Under the pieces are notes generated by a model. It saw only the letters and a list, made by a program, of their open reading frames with translations. It searched no databases and was not told the DNA's origin. A program made the position numbers and the translations under genes. A stretch of DNA of 64,000 nt, taken from contig NC_003279.8 of the NCBI RefSeq assembly GCF_000002985.6, forward strand, positions 992,001-1,056,000, given 5' to 3'. Below are positions 45,401 through 57,602 of this stretch, one piece after another. This DNA is from Caenorhabditis elegans. Its lineage: Eukaryota; Nematoda; Chromadorea; Rhabditida; Rhabditidae. How positions within the stretch are numbered: the stretch's first letter is position 1; each line of letters begins with the position of its first letter.

Positions 45401-48400
45401 TCAAAGCTCATTTCTCTACTGGAACCGGTGAACGAAAAAGAGCAAAAGAAGGTTTTCTGGAAGCCGAGCTCCGCGGAGCCCCAAATATCAGAATTTTTTT
45501 TGCAGAAATTCTCAATTTTGGAAACCGTGTTGAAAAGCAAGCTTCTGCCTCGAATTTTCGACAATTTGATGGCTAATCCGCTCGCTAAGCTTGATTTAAA
45601 TCGGAATTCTGTGCAGAAATACGTGGAAATTATTGTGAACGAGAAGTATTTGTATGCTCTGGAGGCGAGCGTGCTTTTCGCCCCGTTGCAGCTTTTAAAT
45701 CGCATTTTTCTAGGTAAATTTGACTAAAATCTCCGTTTTTTTTCACTGAAAATCGATATTTTTGATGATTTTCTGGCCTAAAAATTGTTAAATTGTTAAA
45801 ATTGCCCATTTGTCGATTTACGGGACTTGCGTGTACTCCTCGAGGAGAAGTCCCACCTTTTTTTCGATATGCGCCTTCAAGGTTACTGTAGTACATTTTT
45901 ATTGATTTTTTTCAAAATTTTCAGAAAAAAAAAGTCAAATTTATATATTCAGGACCCAAGAATTAGGAAAAATTATTCAAAAACAGGAATTATTTGACAT
46001 TTTTCTTTAAAAAATTCAAAAAATCAATAAAAAAAAGTACTACGGTAACCTTAAAGGCGCATAGAAAAAATTCTTGAATATCAGCTTTTCGTTTTGAGAC
46101 CCGTATGTCGCTTTAAATCTATTTTTGTCATTTTTCATCGATTTTTCCTCAATTTTCTTCCAGAATTCATTGAAAAATGTTATATTTTACTTTTTTTCGC
46201 CGATTTTTCCAGATTTTTTGTGAAAGCTGATAATTCCGACATTTTTCGCACGTTTAAACCGGAAAAAAATGGAAAAAACGCGAAAAGTCAATAGAAATTA
46301 GCTACAGTAACCTTAAAGGCGCACACTTAAAACCTTAAATCCTAGATTTTCGTTGCGAGACCCGTAGGTCCATTTAAATCTTTTTTTGCCATTTTTTTAT
46401 CGATTTTCGCCCAAAATCGTCGTTTTTACCCACCACTTCCGTCGTAAAACGCAGAAAATCCTAAAATTAACGTAGAAAACAGCAAATTTGAAGAATTCGG
46501 TGGCAAAATAGGGGAAATTCAACGAAAAATTAACGAAAATCGCCGATTTTTACGTTATTTTTTTGCAAAATCTGATTAATTCCGACATTTTTCGCACGTT
46601 TAAACCGGAAAAAAAATGGAAAAATCGCAAAAAATCAATAAAAATTAGCTACAGTAACCTTAAAGGCGCACACCTAAAATTTTAAATCCTAGATTTTCGT
46701 TGCGAGACCCGTGTGTCCATTTAAATCTATTTTTGTCGTCATTTTTATCGATTTTTCCTCTATTTTCTCCCAGAATTCATAGAAAAATGTGATTTTTCGT
46801 CGTTTTTATCGAATTTTTCATTACATACGGCGATTAGGGTAAGAGAATTAGCCAAAAACTCTGATATTCTTTTCCTCTCGGAGTACACGAGCTGCGTAAA
46901 TCGACACATGGCCGTGTTGGAGGGTTTTCTTTGAAAAAAAAACCATTTTTGGTTGAATTTCCGGGAAAAAACAGAAAAAAACGGTTTTTTTTAAACCGAA
47001 AAAGGCCAAAAAACCCCCCATTTTCCCACCAAAATAATCTGAAAAATTGCAGAATTCGATGCGTTCGCAAAATCGTGGCCAATAATCAAAAATCGCCTGG
47101 AATTGGTGACAATCGACGCCCCACAGGCATCGATTTTGCTCATTTACGTGCTCAGTTTGATCTATAGAAATGGTGATTTTCCCCTTGGAATTCCATTTTT
47201 TGACCGAAAAATAGACATTTCAGAGGCCATACTACTCGGCGAATTCGATTTGTATCTGGAAAAGCAATTTCCAGGTGCTTCTGTGGTTGGAAAGGTAGTT
47301 TTTTATTAATTTTTGGACTAAAATTTCAAATTTTCAGCGGATTATCATCATTTTCTTCGATATTATGAAGCTCCTCGGCGCCGAAAAACCAAAAATTCAC
47401 TCTTATTTCAAAGAAAATCGCACAAAAACCAAACTTCTCATGAACTCGGAGCTCGAGCTCGCCGTTGAATATCTTCGAGATTTCTCGGATTACGAATTGA
47501 ACTGGTTCCTACAGCAGAGAGCTGACGAGGATTTTCAATTTTTGTTGGAAACGGCAAAAAATCTGCAGGCGCCGGTGAATTCCGACGGATTTTGGCGGAA
47601 TTCGCTGGAGAAATTCGATGAAAATTCGATTATTTTCATTGAAAATCAGCTGAAAATCATGGCCACACGAATCGATCGAAAAGGATTAGCACTGAGAATT
47701 CAACAAATTTCACAAAAAATGATGCAAAAATCTGGAAAAATCGAGGAAAAAACCGCGATTTTCATTAAATTCCCGCAAATTTTGTTGGAAATTGCCGATT
47801 TTTCGATTTTGCCACCGAATTCTTCAAATTTGCTGTTTTCTACGTTAATTTTGGGATTTTCTGCGTTTTACGACGGAAATGGTGGGTAAAAACGACGATT
47901 TTAGGCAAAAAACGATAAAAAAATCGTTAAAAAAAATTGCAAAAATAGATTTAAATAGACCCGCGGGTATCGCAACGAAAATCTAGGATTTGAGAATTTA
48001 GTTGTGCGGCTTTAAGATTACTGTAGCTAATTTTTATTGATTTTTCGCGATTTTTTCAGTTTTTCCGGTGTAAAAACGCGAAAAATATCTTTTAAAAAAA
48101 ATTTTTTTTTCAGAAGCCCAATTCAACGACTTATTTCGTCAATTTCTCTCAAAAACGATTCCCAACTCGACATGCACGTCTCCAATGGAAATTATTGAGG
48201 AAATTTGCGAAAAAATCCGAATAAAATCCAATTTTCGCCACTTGCCAGACATTTCATTCTTGAAACCCAATCCCGACACGATTATCACACAAATTTCGGA
48301 GATTTTCGACACGAAAATCGCCAAAAACGACGAACGAATCGTCGAAATTTGCTCGATTTTGTTGGAAAAGCTGGCGCCGCAACTTCAAGCCTTCGGAGAT

Positions 48401-48763
48401 CGTGGCAAGACCCCATTTTGTCAAATTGTGAATATTATTGTTGATAAATATGTGAAAAATTCGGTGGAACCCGTCAATTTTCAACTTTTTCGGGAAGTTT
48501 GTGAGCGAGCTGTCGACGGATTTGCGATGATGACAGAGCAATGGAATTTCCTGTTTCTTTCCGCAAAAATCCTGACGATTTTGAACTTGACGCGGCGGGA
48601 AGCGGGCTTATTCGCTGTTTTAATGAGAAAAATCAATAAAAATGAGGTAAAATTAGGTTTTTTTTAATAAAATTCACAAAAAATCGATTTTTTGCAGATT
48701 CTTCTCACAAAACTACGCGGCAAGAAGGAATTTGTGCAGTTGGAGGGCTCTTTGGAGCTATAA
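42473..48763 (+). CDS. Predicted alpha-helical repeat protein, 780 aa, unrecognised
   Basis: Thirteen exons chain in frame: 42473-42497, 42547-42644, 42691-42879, 42932-43063, 43121-43244, 43304-43396, 45312-45451, 45506-45713, 47053-47172, 47224-47294, 47338-47881, 48114-48646 and 48698-48763. The product is almost entirely amphipathic helix with few glycines (for example LIQLLGLLCETRLEDIPRAC; FKENRTKTKLLMNSELELAV), suggesting an ARM/HEAT-like scaffold. There is no signal peptide, TM segment or catalytic motif. I do not recognise an orthologue. The first exon (MRRRRCIP) is short and the weakest part of the model, and a start at a later methionine is possible. Introns 6 and 8 are long and repeat-filled. 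Its 3' end lies 720 bases before the next gene on the same strand. Confidence 0.78.
43397..45311. repeat. Tandem array of about 210-bp units in intron 6
   Basis: Units contain AGCCAAAATCGCAATTTTCAG, GAGTTTTTAGGCCAAAATCC, CGATTTTTTTCAGCAAAAATC and TTGAGCTTAAACCATGG in that order. About eight units are present. Two segments (44200-44440 and 44990-45230) carry the same motifs in inverted orientation, so the array also contains fold-backs. Confidence 0.85.
45820..46830. repeat. Direct repeats with TTACTGTAG / AAAGGCGCA motifs in intron 8
   Basis: Two copies of about 350 bases (46050-46390 and 46390-46745) share GCTACAGTAACCTTAAAGGC and TAGATTTTCGTTGCGAGACC. Inverted partial copies lie at 47945-48075 and 48990-49330, on either side of the last large exons. 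Confidence 0.8.
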
Positions 48764-49483
48764 ATGAAGAGAATTTTGGGTAAAAAGCTGGTCAAAACTA
48801 CACGATGGACGGGCTTTATCGATTATTTTGGAATTTTTTTTTGTTGAAAAAATAACATTTTTAAATTATTTTTTTGTTTTTATTGAAAAGAGTAACAATT
48901 TTTGGCTCTGAAATATTTTTTTTTATTCGAAAAATTTTTTTTGTCGGACAGGTTCTGGATTTTTTTGTGAAATTTTCACTGAAAACTCGCAAATCGGAGT
49001 GAAAATTGAACAAAAATCGATAAAAAATGACAAAAAACGATTTAAATGGACCCACAGGTCTCGCAACGAAAATCTAGGATTTAAAATTTTAAGTGTGCGC
49101 CTTTAAGATTACTGTAGCTAGTTTTTAATGTTTTTTCGCGATTTTTCCAATTTTTTTTTCGGTATTAAAGTGCGAAAAATGTCGGAATTTATCAGATTTC
49201 ACAAAACAAACTTGAAAAATCGGCGATTTTCGTTAAATTCCCGCAAATTTCTTTTGATATCGCCTATTTTTTCACCGAATTCTTAAAATTTGACGTTTTC
49301 CACATTAATTTTTGGAAAAATAAAATTTCTGCGTTTTTTCGGAGAGGTTCTAGGTTTTTCTTGTTAATTTATATTGTTTTTTGTTGGTTTTTTGGAAAAA
49401 TTCCATTAGCATTTTCAGAGTTTCCGCGAATTTTCAAATTTTTTAAAAACTAATTTCCGTTTCAATATTCCAGTAGTAAAAAA
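48764..49483. other. Intergenic region before the ZCCHC8-like gene
   Basis: It contains the inverted partial copy of the intron-8 repeat (48990-49330). TTCAATATTCCAG just before the ATG of the next gene is a probable trans-splice acceptor. No exon seen. Confidence 0.55.
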
Positions 49484-52400
49484 ATGTCTGAAGATGGAGA
49501 AATATCACTTTCACCCAATTCGGCGGCACTTATGGATGGATTAGATGACTTTATAATCGATAAAAATTGCTCGGGAATCATTCCGAATGAGGATTTGGAG
49601 AGGGAAACACCATCAGCTGATGATGATGCGGAAGTTAAAACTAGTAGTAATTGGGCGAAAAATATGCGGAAAAGAATGTTTGGGGAACAGGTACTAATTG
49701 AAAATTGTGGAGAAAATTGAAGAAAAATCAGGGGGATTTTCCCAAAAAATTGGAGAAAAATGTGAATTTTCTATGAAAAACGTCGAAAAAAGTCGATTTT
49801 TGTGGGAATTAAGGTGCAAACGCCCTCCAATGACAGTCAAAAACGCTCCGGCGGTCACAAAATTTGGGTCTCGTTAGGTATTGGCGCCGCCGGCAAACCT
49901 TGAATCTTTTTTCTGAGAAAAATTACAAAAATCGAAAAATTCAAGATTTTTCGAATTTTTTTCGGTTTTTTAAAGTTGTGAAAAATTGGTTTAAAAAACT
50001 GAAACTTTAAATTTTTAAATTTTTTTTTTAATTTTTCTCTCGTAAATTTTGGAAAAAAAAACGAAAAAAGCATTGAAAATTTTCGAATTTTCGTTTTTTT
50101 TTCAATAAAAAAATTCAAAAAAACCGAAAAAAAAAAAAAAAATCTAGAATTTTTGGTTTTTTTTAAATAAATAATTTTGTGATAAAAATATGCTTTCTTC
50201 AATAATTTAGTCACAAAAATTTCAATTTCAAAACTTTGAAAAACTTTTTTTTCCGTTAAAAAAAATAAAACGAAAAAAAGTTTTAAAAATCTTCAATTTT
50301 TCGTTTTTTTTTTCAAAAATTTAATCCGTTTTTTACGAAAAAAAATGTTTTTATTGCTTCATTAGACTCAAAATTGTCTGAAAAAAACCAAATTTCATAA
50401 TGAAACTACTTGAAAACTTCTCAAAAAAAAAGTTATGGCGGCTCGAAAAATGGCCTAAAATTAGTTAAAATTTGAAATTTGACCGACTTGTCGAGCGGCT
50501 GGAAACTTTTTTTTTTTTTTGAAATCACTGTCAAATTTTGAGTATACAATGTACTTATCTTGGGTTTTCAACTCGATTTAAGTATTTTAAAGTAGATTTT
50601 TAAATTTTTTAACCAAATCTCGCCGGAGGCACCACGTTTTCAAGATCTGTTCGAAAACAAGGTTTTCAGGATCTGGCACCGTGCCAACTGCAGTTTTCTC
50701 CGTGAAAACCGAAACAACGATGCTCCGATGTTACGCGTCGCGTGTTGTTTAGCGTTCAGAAAGATATTTTTTGAAATGTTCGGAGCATCGTTGTTTCGTT
50801 TTTCATGGAGAAAACTGCAGTTGGCACAGTGCCAGATGTCTGAAAACTATGTTTTTGAACAGATCTTGAAAACGTGGTGCCTCCGGCGTGAGTTGGTTTA
50901 AAACAATTTAAAAATCGACTTTAAAATACCTAAATGAAGTTGAAAACGCAAGATAATTAAAATTGTATACCCAAAATTTGACGGTGATTTAAAAAAAAAT
51001 TAGTTTCCAGCCGCTTGACAAGTCGGTTAAATTTCCGATTTTAACTAATTTTAGGCCATTTTTTGAGCCGTCATAACTTTTTTTTTGAGAAGTTTTCAAG
51101 AAGTTTCATTATGAAATTCGGTGTTTTCAGACAATTTTGAGTCTAATTAAGCAATAAAAAAATTCGACTACACCATCTTTAAAGTTTTTATAAACTTTTT
51201 TTTTCCGTTTTGTGAAAAATCTGAAAAAAAAAACAAAATTCAAGATTTTTAAATACTTTTTTTTCCGTTTTTTCCCGCAACAAATATTATTTGTTTGGAA
51301 ATCAAAAAAGAAAGTTTTTAGCGAAAAAGTCCCAAAAAAAAATTTTTTTTTGCAGTGCGACGAGCCCGAAGAATCGGAAAAAAAGCGTCGCCGTACAAAT
51401 TGTTGCTTCAACTGCCGCGGCGGCGATCACTCTATAGCTCAATGCCCGGAGCCCAAGAATTTCGCGGAAATCCGGAAGAACAAGCTCGAATTCATGAATG
51501 ACAAGCAGCAGCAGCACCAACCAACTGGACGGATTTCTCAGGTCACCGAGCAGCAGCAGGAAGCCAAGTTTAAGCCGGGAAGACTGAGCCAGAATCTACG
51601 AAAAGCGCTGAGCCTTGGACCGGATGATATTCCAGAATGGGTTTATAGGATGAGAAGATTGGGATTCTATCGGGGATACCCACCGGGTTATTTGAGAAAA
51701 TCGTTGAAACGGGAATTTGCGACGTTGAAAATCTACTCGGAAGATCATAATCAGGAGGAGGTGGATAATGATGATGATGAAGAAGCCCGTCCGGCACCGA
51801 CAATTCAGTCGGAAAAAGTGCATTTCTATATGGGATTCAATAAAACGTATGGAGCACTGAGAGATCGTGAACGGGGACGATTTGAAGTACCGCCGTTTGA
51901 TATTTTTTGTGAAATGTTGCAGACGGTAAGCGCTGAAGAAATGGAGGAGTTTTTAGGAAAATTCGGCTAGAATTGACACGAAAAATGGAATTTAATTCTT
52001 CTTTTGAAATTCTGAAAAATTGATTTTTTTAAATTAATTTAATTTTTAAAAAATTAAATAAAATCGAATTTTCACAATTTTCAAACTTTTCTAATTATTT
52101 TTTAAACCGAAAAAAAAAACGAAAAATAAGAGTTTTTATGAAATATGTTATTATTTAAAAAAAATCAAAAATCTTATTTAAAAAAAAACTAATTTCTACC
52201 GAAAAAATGAAAAAAATAGAATTTTCATAATTTTCGAAGTTTTCTAATTATTTTGAAAATTCTGAAATTTCCAGATATTGAAATAAAAAATATTTAATTG
52301 TTTAAAATATTTAATTGTTTAAAATTTAGAATTGTTTAAAATCCTCAATTCTCTTTTTTATTTTCAAAATACAAAATTAAAAAAAAAACCGAAATTTCTA

Positions 52401-55400
52401 TTTTTTTTTTTGTGAAAAGCGAAAAAACAAACTAGAAAAATAGCCTAAAGTTGAGGAAAAATGGAATTTAGTTAAAAAAAAAATTTAGATTAACTTTTAA
52501 AAAATTATTGAAAAATTCTAAAAAATTTATTTTCAAAAAAATGAATCCAATTTATTAAAAAATTGAAAATCACTGAAAATGGGTAAAACTGTAAAATATG
52601 CCGCCGGAACTCATAATTTTACAGTTTTACTCATTTTCAGTGATTTTTAATGAACAATTTGCATTTTTCTTGAATTTTTTTATCTCTTTTTCCGATAAAA
52701 ATGCACAAATAATGAAGAAAATCAGTGAAAGTACGAGAAAAAATAAAATAAATTAATAAAAAATATAGAAAGTGCGCTCCACCGAACAAATCCAATTGGC
52801 GGTAATTCAAATAGGAATTAGGAAAAAACTGAGATTTTTCTAATTTTCAAAAAAAAAATCATATAAAAAAGCGAAAAAAAAAACTAGAAAAAATGCCTAA
52901 AACTGAAGAAAATGGAATTTAGTTTTTGAAAAAAAATTACATTTTTGAAATATTCAGAAAAAGTGATTTTTAAAAAAATTAAAGGAAATCCAATTTTCGA
53001 AATTTTCTAATTATTCTGAAAATTGAAAAAAAAAGAATTTTTCCATGAATTTCTAAAAAAAAAAAGAGTTAAATAAAATTGAATTTTCATAATAAAAACA
53101 TTTTCATTAAAAAAAAAAAGCAGAAAATTGCAAAAACCAAAAAAATCAGAAATCTTTTGGATTTTGAACCTTTTTTTTGTGATTTTTAGCTTTAAAAAAA
53201 GTAGAAAAATCGGCAAAAATTTGTTTTAAAAAAATATTTTTTCAAGTTTTTATTTGAAAAACGTAAACTGAAAATTATAGCCAAATTATTGATATATTTT
53301 ATTAAAGGTGGACTAGCGCCAGTGGGGAAATTGCTTTAAAACATGCCTATGGTACCACAATGACCGAATATCATGATAAAAAAATTCAAAAAAATTTTCT
53401 AAATTTTATATGATTTTTTAAAAATTGAAAAAATCTCAGTTTTTGCCTAATTCCTATTTGAATTTCCGCCAATTGGATTTGTTCGATGGAGCGCGCTTGC
53501 ACGTTTTTAAATTTTTTTATTTTATTTTTTGTTATTTTCCACCGATTTTTAATGTTTTCGGTGTATTTTTGCTCTAATTTTAAAGAAAAAGTGAAAATAA
53601 ATGCAAATTTTCGATTGAAAAACACGATTACAGGCGTAAATCAGTGAAATTAATTAATTCAGATTCGAAATCGTTTAAAATCGGTACTTTTTCATTTTTA
53701 CGCCTGTAAGCGTGCTTTTTAATCGAAAATTTGCATTTATTTTGACTTTTTCTCTAAAATTCAAGCAAAAATACACCGAAAACCTTAAAAATCGGTAGAA
53801 AATAACAAAAAATAAAATAGATAAATTTAAAAACGTGCAAGCGCGCTCCATCGAACAAATCCAATTGGCGGAAATTCAAATAGGAATTAGGCAAAAACTG
53901 GGATTTTTTCAATTTTCAAAAAATCATATAAAATTTAGAAAATTTTTTTGAATTTTTTTATCATGATATTCGGTCATTGTGGTACCATAGGCATGTTTTA
54001 AAGCAATTTCCCCACTGGCGCTAGTCCACCTTTAATAAAATATATCAATAATTTGGCTATAATTTTCAGTTTACGTTTTTCAAATAAAAACTTGAAAAAA
54101 TATTTTTTTAAAACAAATTTTTGCCGATTTTTCTACTTTTTTTAAAGCTAAAAATCACAAAAAAAAGGTTCAAAATCCAAAAGATTTCTGATTTTTTTGG
54201 TTTTTGCAATTTTCTGTCTAATTTTCACTCCAATTTTCATAGATTTTTCTCTAAAATCATTTGCTTTGGAAAAAATTTGAAAAAAACACTTTTTTTTCTG
54301 AAATTCAAAAAAATGTCACTTAAAAAAAAATGTCATTCCAGGAAGTTGCCAGAGATCACGAGGGCACCGAGAAAATCCGAATTCGTGAGGAACGTCACCA
54401 GCGATCCGAACTTCGGAAGATCCGAGAACAGCAGAAAGAGGAGGAGGAGCAACAACAACGAGATAGTGCAGAGAAGGTGGAGAAGGAGGTTACTGTAGAT
54501 CAAACCATATCGGAGGTGGCAGCGGCGGCGGCGGCAGTCGAGGAGAAGCCTGGGACCCCGGAGCCCGTTGGGAGAATGGTAATTTTGAAAGAAAAAAAAA
54601 CCGATTTTTTACCAAAAATCAATCATTTTGCCATTTACCATTTTTTCCAGAATATTGATTTTTCCAAAAAAAAATTTTTTCTCAAGAAAATCTATTTTTC
54701 CAAAAAAATTCGATAACTTTCCGAAAAATCTATATATTTCCAGTTTTTTTTTCAGTAAAAAAATTTCCAGAAAATCGATTTTTCCAAAAAAAAAAATCCA
54801 TATTTTTCTAAATTCAATACTTTTTTCAAAATAAATCGATATTCTTTTCATTTTGCAAATATTAAATTATTTTGTCTAAAAATTTTTTTCCAATCGATTT
54901 TTGTAAAAAAAAAGGTTTCCAAAAATATAAATTTTAAAAAAATCGATATTTTTTTTAAAAACCTGTTTTTTTTCCAAAATTCCAAAATCCTTTCAACTTT
55001 TACCAATTTTTTTTTGAAAAAATTCGATATTTTTCAAAAAAACTTTTTTTTTAAACCAAAAATAAATATTTTCCAAACTATTTAAGTTTTTTTCGAAAAG
55101 TAAATATTAAAAATAAAATAAAAATGAACTTTTTTCCAAGTTCATTTTTATTTTTTGAAAAAAAAAACGTTTCTAAAAATCTTTATCCTTTAACCAAAAA
55201 TAAATATTTTCCAGAAAATCGATATTCTTTATAGATTATCGATTTTTTTCCAAAAAAAAAAAATGTCCTGAAAATAAAATAAAATACACATTTTTCTCTA
55301 TAAGTCTATACTTTTTTCCAGAAAAAATTGAATTTTCTCAATAAAAAATTGATATTTTTCTCTAGAATGCTATATTTTTCCAAAATAAAATCTAAATTTT

Positions 55401-56186
55401 ATTCCAGAAAAAAAGGTATTTTTTCTAAAAATCAAAAAAAAAATCCAAGAATTCTATATTCTCAAAAAACGGCATTTTTCAAAAAAAAAATCATTTTTTT
55501 CAGTAAAAAAATTTTTTTTTTCTAAAAATCAATATTCTTCCAAAAAATTGAAATTTTCATCGATTTCTCTCCCAAAAATATATATCTCCAGAATATCGAT
55601 TTCCAATTTTTTTTTCAAGGTTTTTTGTCCAAAAATCGATTTTTTCTTTCCAAAATTTTTCCAAATTTTTTTTCCGGTGAAATCAATATTTTTCAATATA
55701 TGTAATTCCAGATTATCGATTTTTTCTTTTCAGAAAACATATTTTTCCAAAAAAAAAAAACGGATAAGAAAATCGATTGCCGGAATTTTGTTGAATACCG
55801 GCAAATTCCCAGTTTGCCGATTTGCGGGAAATTTACAATTCCGGCAATTTTCCGATTTGCCGGAAAAAATCGTTTTCCGCCCACCCACCTGATTCAAAAG
55901 TCGATATATTTCAAAAATTGATATATTTCCAAAAAATAACAATATTTTTCCACAGGGAGAATCAATTTCGGAATTCATCGGCACCCCGATCTTCTCCCGC
56001 CGTGACGTCACGGGTACGTGGATTGAGGATACTGTACCATCGCTCGAAGCGTTTTCCGTCGGCATTGTGCCATTCGAGGCGAAAGAGGAGGAGAAGCCAC
56101 GTGGCATTTTCAAAAAAATTATGAGTACTTTGAAAGGGATCACTGGAAGAAATAGTGGAGATGATGAGATGAAGAAGAAGGAATAA
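49484..56186 (+). CDS. ZCCHC8-like nuclear exosome-targeting adaptor (zinc knuckle + PSP domain)
   Basis: Four exons, 49484-49690, 51356-51925, 54342-54578 and 55956-56186, all in phase 0, give 414 aa. A CCHC zinc knuckle C-x2-C-x4-H-x4-C lies at residues 86-99. A PSP domain follows at about 142-185 (PGRLSQNLRKALSLG; DDIPEWVYRMRRLGFYRGYP). Exon 3 is a charged coiled segment. Exon 4 ends with SLEAFSVGIVPFEAKEEEKP and a basic helix, resembling the C-terminal MTR4-binding element of ZCCHC8. In other animals ZCCHC8 is a scaffold of the NEXT complex that feeds RNA to the nuclear exosome. Reading through the exon 2 donor (ACG|GTAAGC) would give a premature stop at 51968, so a shorter isoform is conceivable. 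All three introns are packed with repeats. Confidence 0.87.
50350..51157. repeat. Giant palindrome 6 in intron 1 of the ZCCHC8-like gene
   Basis: Arms of about 385 bases: TCAAAATTGTCTGAAAA on the left and CAGACAATTTTGAGTC on the right. The inner arms share AACAACGATGCTCCGA and its complement. The centre is near 50745 at ACGCGTCGCGTG. Confidence 0.92.
51971..53127. other. First part of intron 2 of the ZCCHC8-like gene
   Basis: Extremely A-rich. A small hairpin at about 52560-52650 pairs AATCACTGAAAATGGGTAAA with its complement. No exon. Confidence 0.6.
53128..54210. repeat. Giant palindrome 7 in intron 2 of the ZCCHC8-like gene
   Basis: Arms of about 520 bases: AACATGCCTATGGTACCACA and its complement, plus identical outer TTGCAAAAACC / GGTTTTTGCAA. 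The centre is near 53665 between two ACGCCTGTAA copies. The match is so close that the same 32-residue peptide reads on both strands. Confidence 0.93.
54600..55955. repeat. Intron 3 of the ZCCHC8-like gene, T-rich short repeats and hAT fragment
   Basis: Dominated by irregular repeats of TTTTTCCAAAAA and AAAATCGATATTTTT. At about 55785-55890 there are three GCCGATTTGC units ending in CCGCCCACCCACCTG, a right-hand end of the hAT-type element without its left partner. Confidence 0.75.
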
Positions 56187-57602
56187 TTTATTGATTTTTT
56201 TTTTTTTTTTGGATTTTCGACTTTAAAATTAGCCTAAATTTATCCTAAAATTATCCTAAAAATTAAAATTTCACATGGTTGACAAATTTGCAGTGGAGCG
56301 CATTTGCAGAATTTTTTTTTTGAATTTTTTTTTCATAAAAAGCGTAACATTTTCCAAATTAATGGGATTTTTAAAGGAAAAAATTATCCCAAAAATTTTA
56401 ATTTTCTAATTGAAAAAAGTGTTATTAGCCCAATTTTTAAAGGTTTTTTTTGCAATTTTCATCAGAAAAAGCGTTAAAAATATCAATTTTTCGTGAAAAG
56501 TTGATGAATTCTCTCAAAAACTCGGCAAAAAGTACCGCCAAAAATTCAAATTCTCCAATTTTTCATCTCTACCAGCAAATTCGCGATGGAGCGCATTTGC
56601 AGAGTTTTTTCAGAAAAATCGTAAAATTTTCCGAATTAACGAGTTTTTTTTTAAGTAAAAGTGATCCCAAAAATTCAAAATTTTCCGATTTTTGAAATTT
56701 TTTTGGTGCAAAAAAACTAATTTTCAAATTAAAAAAAAGTGATTTGTCTAAAATAAAAAGCGTTTAAAAAAACCTTTTAAAAATTTTTTTTCCCAAAATT
56801 CACGTGGTGCCAGGGGCTGTCCCATCGACGGTTTGATCTACAAAAAATGCGGGAGTTTTTCGCCCAAAAATGTTGTGACGTCAGCGCTTTCTTAACCATG
56901 CGAAATCAGTCCCCGCGCATTTTTTGTAGATCAAAGTAGATCAAATCGAAATGAGGCATTCTGACACCACGTGAAAATTTCAAATTCTCCAATTTTTCAT
57001 CTCTACCATCAAATTTGCGATGAAGCGCATTTGCAAGGCCTTTTTTTAAATTTTTTAAAAACTCCTTAAAGTTAAAAAAAATCATTTAGCTTTAGAAAGC
57101 CCAAAAATTAAAAAAAAATTTTTTTTTAATCGAATATCAAAAATGCATTTGTGCTCCACCGCACGGCGGTAATTTCGAAATTTCTTTAAAATTTTTTTTA
57201 TAAATTTCTGTATTTCACAACTGTATTTTTTCCCGAATTTTCCTCGCCTAATAACACTATTTGTCATGATTCTTACGTCATTGTCGCCGCCGTTTCTCTT
57301 TTTCTCTCGCCACTCTCTCATTTCCATACACTATTTCCACTCTCATTTTTATCATCATTTTCTTCAGTTTTTGCTGCTTTTAAAGCCTATGTTTTCCCTT
57401 TTTATATAATATCGCAGAATTTTGTTTTTGTAAATTTAATATATATATATATATATTATTTATTTGATGATAATGTGATTTCTAATTTTTTTTTCCCCAA
57501 TTTTTTTCAAATTCAAATTGTCTCTACGCTTTTCTTATACTTCATTGCCTTTTTTTTTCAACAAAAATTTGAGAAAAAACACCAAAAAATTTCAGAAAAA
57601 CC
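56187..57602. other. Intergenic region upstream of glrx-10
   Basis: It contains one palindromic MITE, solo GCGCTCCATTG-like phrases at about 56290, 56585 and 57015, an AT dinucleotide run at about 57440-57458 and a C/T-rich stretch (57280-57370). The last two may belong to the glrx-10 promoter. Confidence 0.5.
56801..56973. mobile_element. Palindromic MITE (CACGTGGTGTCAG family)
   Basis: Left end CACGTGGTGCCAGGGGCTGTCC; right end GCATTCTGACACCACGTG. The centre has lost the GAGAAGAGACGCAGAG segment. Confidence 0.88.

Noticed and set aside
51926..51970. In-frame stop after the PSP domain as the end of the ZCCHC8-like protein
   Set aside because: A strong GTAAGC donor precedes it and downstream exons continue in phase 0 with a ZCCHC8-like C-terminus. 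The short form is kept only as a possible isoform.
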